Shown: positions 1-64,000 of the stretch, piece by piece
Layout of the letters: each line of letters begins with the position of its first letter
Position numbering within the stretch: the stretch's first letter is position 1
Assembly: GCA_036245525.1 (NCBI GenBank)
Contig: BTPG01000007.1
Coordinates: 126,500,828-126,564,827, forward strand
Length of the DNA stretch: 64,000 nt
Direction of reading: 5' to 3'
Source of the DNA: Semisulcospira habei
Lineage: Eukaryota > Mollusca > Gastropoda > Semisulcospiridae
Notes under the pieces: generated by a model
What the model was told of the DNA's origin: nothing
The model's database searches: none
The model's input: the letters and a program-made list of their open reading frames with translations, nothing else
Position numbers and translations under genes: made by a program

Positions 1-142
<142 letters not shown>

Positions 143-149
143 ACGCGTC

Positions 150-1130
150 CCCAAAGCTAAAGATCTCTCTGAGCCAAATAAATTCAGGCCTATTTCCTTA
201 CTTTCGATTTTGTCGAAATCAATAGAAAAAACATATTCACCGTCATTTACAACAGTTCCTGGAAAATCGTCAAGTTCTACACCTCTTGCAATCAGGCTTT
301 CGACAACACCATTCTTGTCACACGGCGCTGATATGATTCATCTGACTGATAAATGGCTCCATGCAATGAACAGATTGCAAACAACAGGGACAGTAACTTA
401 GAGCATTATAGGCTTTGCAGCACCGCTGTGGCTTACCTAGAGACTATAACTCAATTTGAGCTTGTAAATGGCAAACGATCCGCGGAGGGTCTAATTCGTC
501 ATGGTGTGCCGCAGGGATCCATACGCGGCCCCTTATTATTTTCTCTTTTTTAAATCTTCCTCCGCATATTTCTCCCACTGAAGTCACCCGCAGTCTTTTT
601 TTCAAACGACGGCACATTAGACTTTTTGATGCATATGTTTTCAGTGTCAACCATACCCTTCAGCAAAGTCTAAATGTTACATGAAAACGGTGTACTGATA
701 CTTTCATGATACCAAACACTGGTAAAACAAAGTGCAAACTCGTCGCCACCAGACAACATCAGTTCTTTTCAATGTGTTTCTGGGATCAGAACAAATTAAG
801 CAAGTTAAAGAACATCTTGTACTTGGCTCAAACATTGATAATTGATGCAAGGAAATTTGTTTCTTCTTGCTAAACTAAAATATTTCACTGACAGAAAAAC
901 AAGACAGCTATTCTATAATGCACATACTAAATCGCATATTGTTTACGTCTTATCTGTGTGGGATGGTAGTAGCGACGCAAATTTAAAAAGATTAAACTCA
1001 CTCCATAGGTGAGCAGCTAAATTTATATTAGATAAAAACATTCCACAACAAAGCAGTACCGACGAAAAACTTGCATTACTTCGTATGCACCCTCTAAGTC
1101 AACACTTTGTTTTCGGGATAATGCTATAGC
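150..1130 (+). pseudogene. decayed CR1-type LINE reverse transcriptase fragment
   Basis: Broken frames match the intact LINE ORF2 at 22756-25638 in order. FRPISLLSILSKSIEK is at 186-230, GVPQGS at 504-522, then a TRQLFYNAHTKSHI region near 895-945 and WDGSSDANLKRLNSLHR near 960-1010. Frameshifts and stops are frequent and the catalytic ADD block is not recognisable. It is an old, 5'-truncated copy of the same or a close family. Confidence 0.8.
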
Positions 1131-1209
1131 TTAAGCGTATTACAGATTATCTGAGTACAGCTTAAGCGGGTATCCATATAGTATCGTTATGAACCCTTCA
1201 CCGGCAGGG

Positions 1210-1896
1210 GCTTATGAGACAGGTACTCGGGCTCACTGCGGCCGTCGTGGGCCCAAAGGAGTTTGTTATTGGGGGAAAGTCTCAGCCTCTGCACTCGCCG
1301 TGTTGCTGCAATGAAATTGGTAAAACCAGGGATTCCTTATAAAATGTATAGAATCTCTGGTAAAACGAAGACGACCTTTTCAATATTTTGCCGCAGCATG
1401 AACTACACTTGTGTTGCTGTGTCTGTTGTTGCATACATCACACAACTAGCACGCAAGCAAACACACACTCACGTAAATGTATACATGTACGATGTATGTA
1501 ATCTCACCGAGTTGTTTGTTTAAGAAATATTAAAATATAATACATTTGGACGTCTAATTTAATGATTCTCTCGTCGCATAAGTAAAGTAAACATAGTATT
1601 AAATATATGTCCCCAGCTGGTCTAATATGCAAAATAAACCTAAGACATGCTCGGGACGCTGCACCTTCATGCTAATTTGTCCAACCCTAGTTTAGAAAAC
1701 GAGTAGAAAATAATTAAAATTACAAAATATCAAGAAGAGAATATATTACAAAAATGCATTAACCGGAAACACATAACTCGTCATCTCTTAGGAGAGGAGT
1801 TCAGCTCTCAACTGTCAGCAAGATAACACGATGTCTCTTAAACCAGAGCAAACCGACCGCCAGGTAACTCATCAGTATGAGGAACATGGATATGAA
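1210..1896. other. no gene recognised; one SINE-tail fragment
   Basis: Unique-looking sequence downstream of the CREP-like gene. Bases 1606-1650 (gccccagctggtctaat... region) resemble the middle of the SINE seen in full at 2617-3003. The rest shows no recognisable coding or RNA gene. Confidence 0.5.
1558..1563 (-). other. possible poly(A) signal ATTAAA of the CREP-like gene
   Basis: The minus strand reads ATTAAA about 555 bp past the stop codon. No AATAAA was seen closer. Weak evidence; a 3' read is needed. Confidence 0.2.
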
Positions 1897-1976
1897 TGAG
1901 GCTAGCAAAAGGCCTAGATCCCCATGAGGCCCCGCGTCAGCGGAAGGCTCATGAGTACCTATACCTCCTTGCAGTT
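1897..1976. repeat. hairpin repeat family 1, diverged copy
   Basis: Imperfect palindrome with arms like AAAGGCCTAGATCCCCATG and its complement around a short GC-rich loop. The same unit occurs at 5797-5935 (twice), 7680-7742, 52145-52200 and 52614-52676. It falls in the presumed 3' untranslated region of the CREP-like gene. Confidence 0.7.
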
Positions 1977-2117
1977 GGGTGTTGATTGTGTGTCCTTCAG
2001 TTGGTGTCCAGGTTTTGAGATGAAGCAGGATCGCTTGTGCAGCTGCCTTTTATAAGCCCGCCCTGTAGTTGGCCACACTTGTGTCCCACCAGTGAAGGCG
2101 TTAACTTGTGCATGCAC

Positions 2118-63948
<61,831 letters not shown>

Positions 63949-64000
63949 CTGGGGACAGTTACAAAGACGTTTCTTTTGTCATTTTGGGCTGACGTGCGAT

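Overview
The window is eukaryotic nuclear DNA from a mollusc, most likely a marine gastropod. It has spliced genes with very long introns, dense microsatellites, and many families of retrotransposons and DNA transposons with tRNA-like or (AATC)n-tailed SINEs. Nothing in it is bacterial.

The main find is one host gene on the minus strand that spans almost the whole window. Six exons lie in protein order from right to left: 63797-63948, 38931-39149, 16889-16973, 8177-8271, 6484-6577 and 2118-2353. Their splice sites and codon phases all agree. Together they encode one immunoglobulin domain split over two exons, a short coiled coil, and a long-form C-type lectin domain split over three exons, ending in a stop codon. 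This is the architecture of molluscan CREPs (C-type-lectin-related proteins), relatives of the FREP/VIgL immune lectins. The signal-peptide exon should lie just beyond position 64000.

The introns (about 24.6, 22.0, 8.6, 1.6 and 4.1 kb) are filled with mobile DNA. Right to left, the first intron holds dispersed repeats and a 4.3-kb LTR retrotransposon with near-identical LTRs (55928-60251) that encodes gag and protease but has lost most of pol. It also holds an apparently intact ISL2EU DNA transposon (44719-51088) and a Rex1/CR1-group LINE relic. ISL2EU has two convergent spliced genes: a THAP-DDE transposase and a SWIM-YqaJ-PHD protein. The second intron holds an L2 relic, two inverted-repeat elements, and a head-to-head inverted pair of Penelope-like elements (21540-34740). 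A complete 7.7-kb two-ORF CR1-type LINE is inserted in the left Penelope copy, and a 235-bp tandem block lies beyond it. The third intron holds two L2 LINEs, each interrupted by another LINE; one insertion has an exact 12-bp target duplication. The last introns hold a 48-bp x 9 tandem array, a Tc1/mariner relic with inverted termini, a foldback element with 14-bp target duplications, and hairpin repeats.

Most open reading frames are transposon relics or read-through of simple repeats. The credible intact coding units are the CREP-like gene (5' end missing), the two ISL2EU genes, the CR1 ORF1/ORF2 pair, the Penelope ORF (no in-frame ATG near its start) and the gag-protease ORF.
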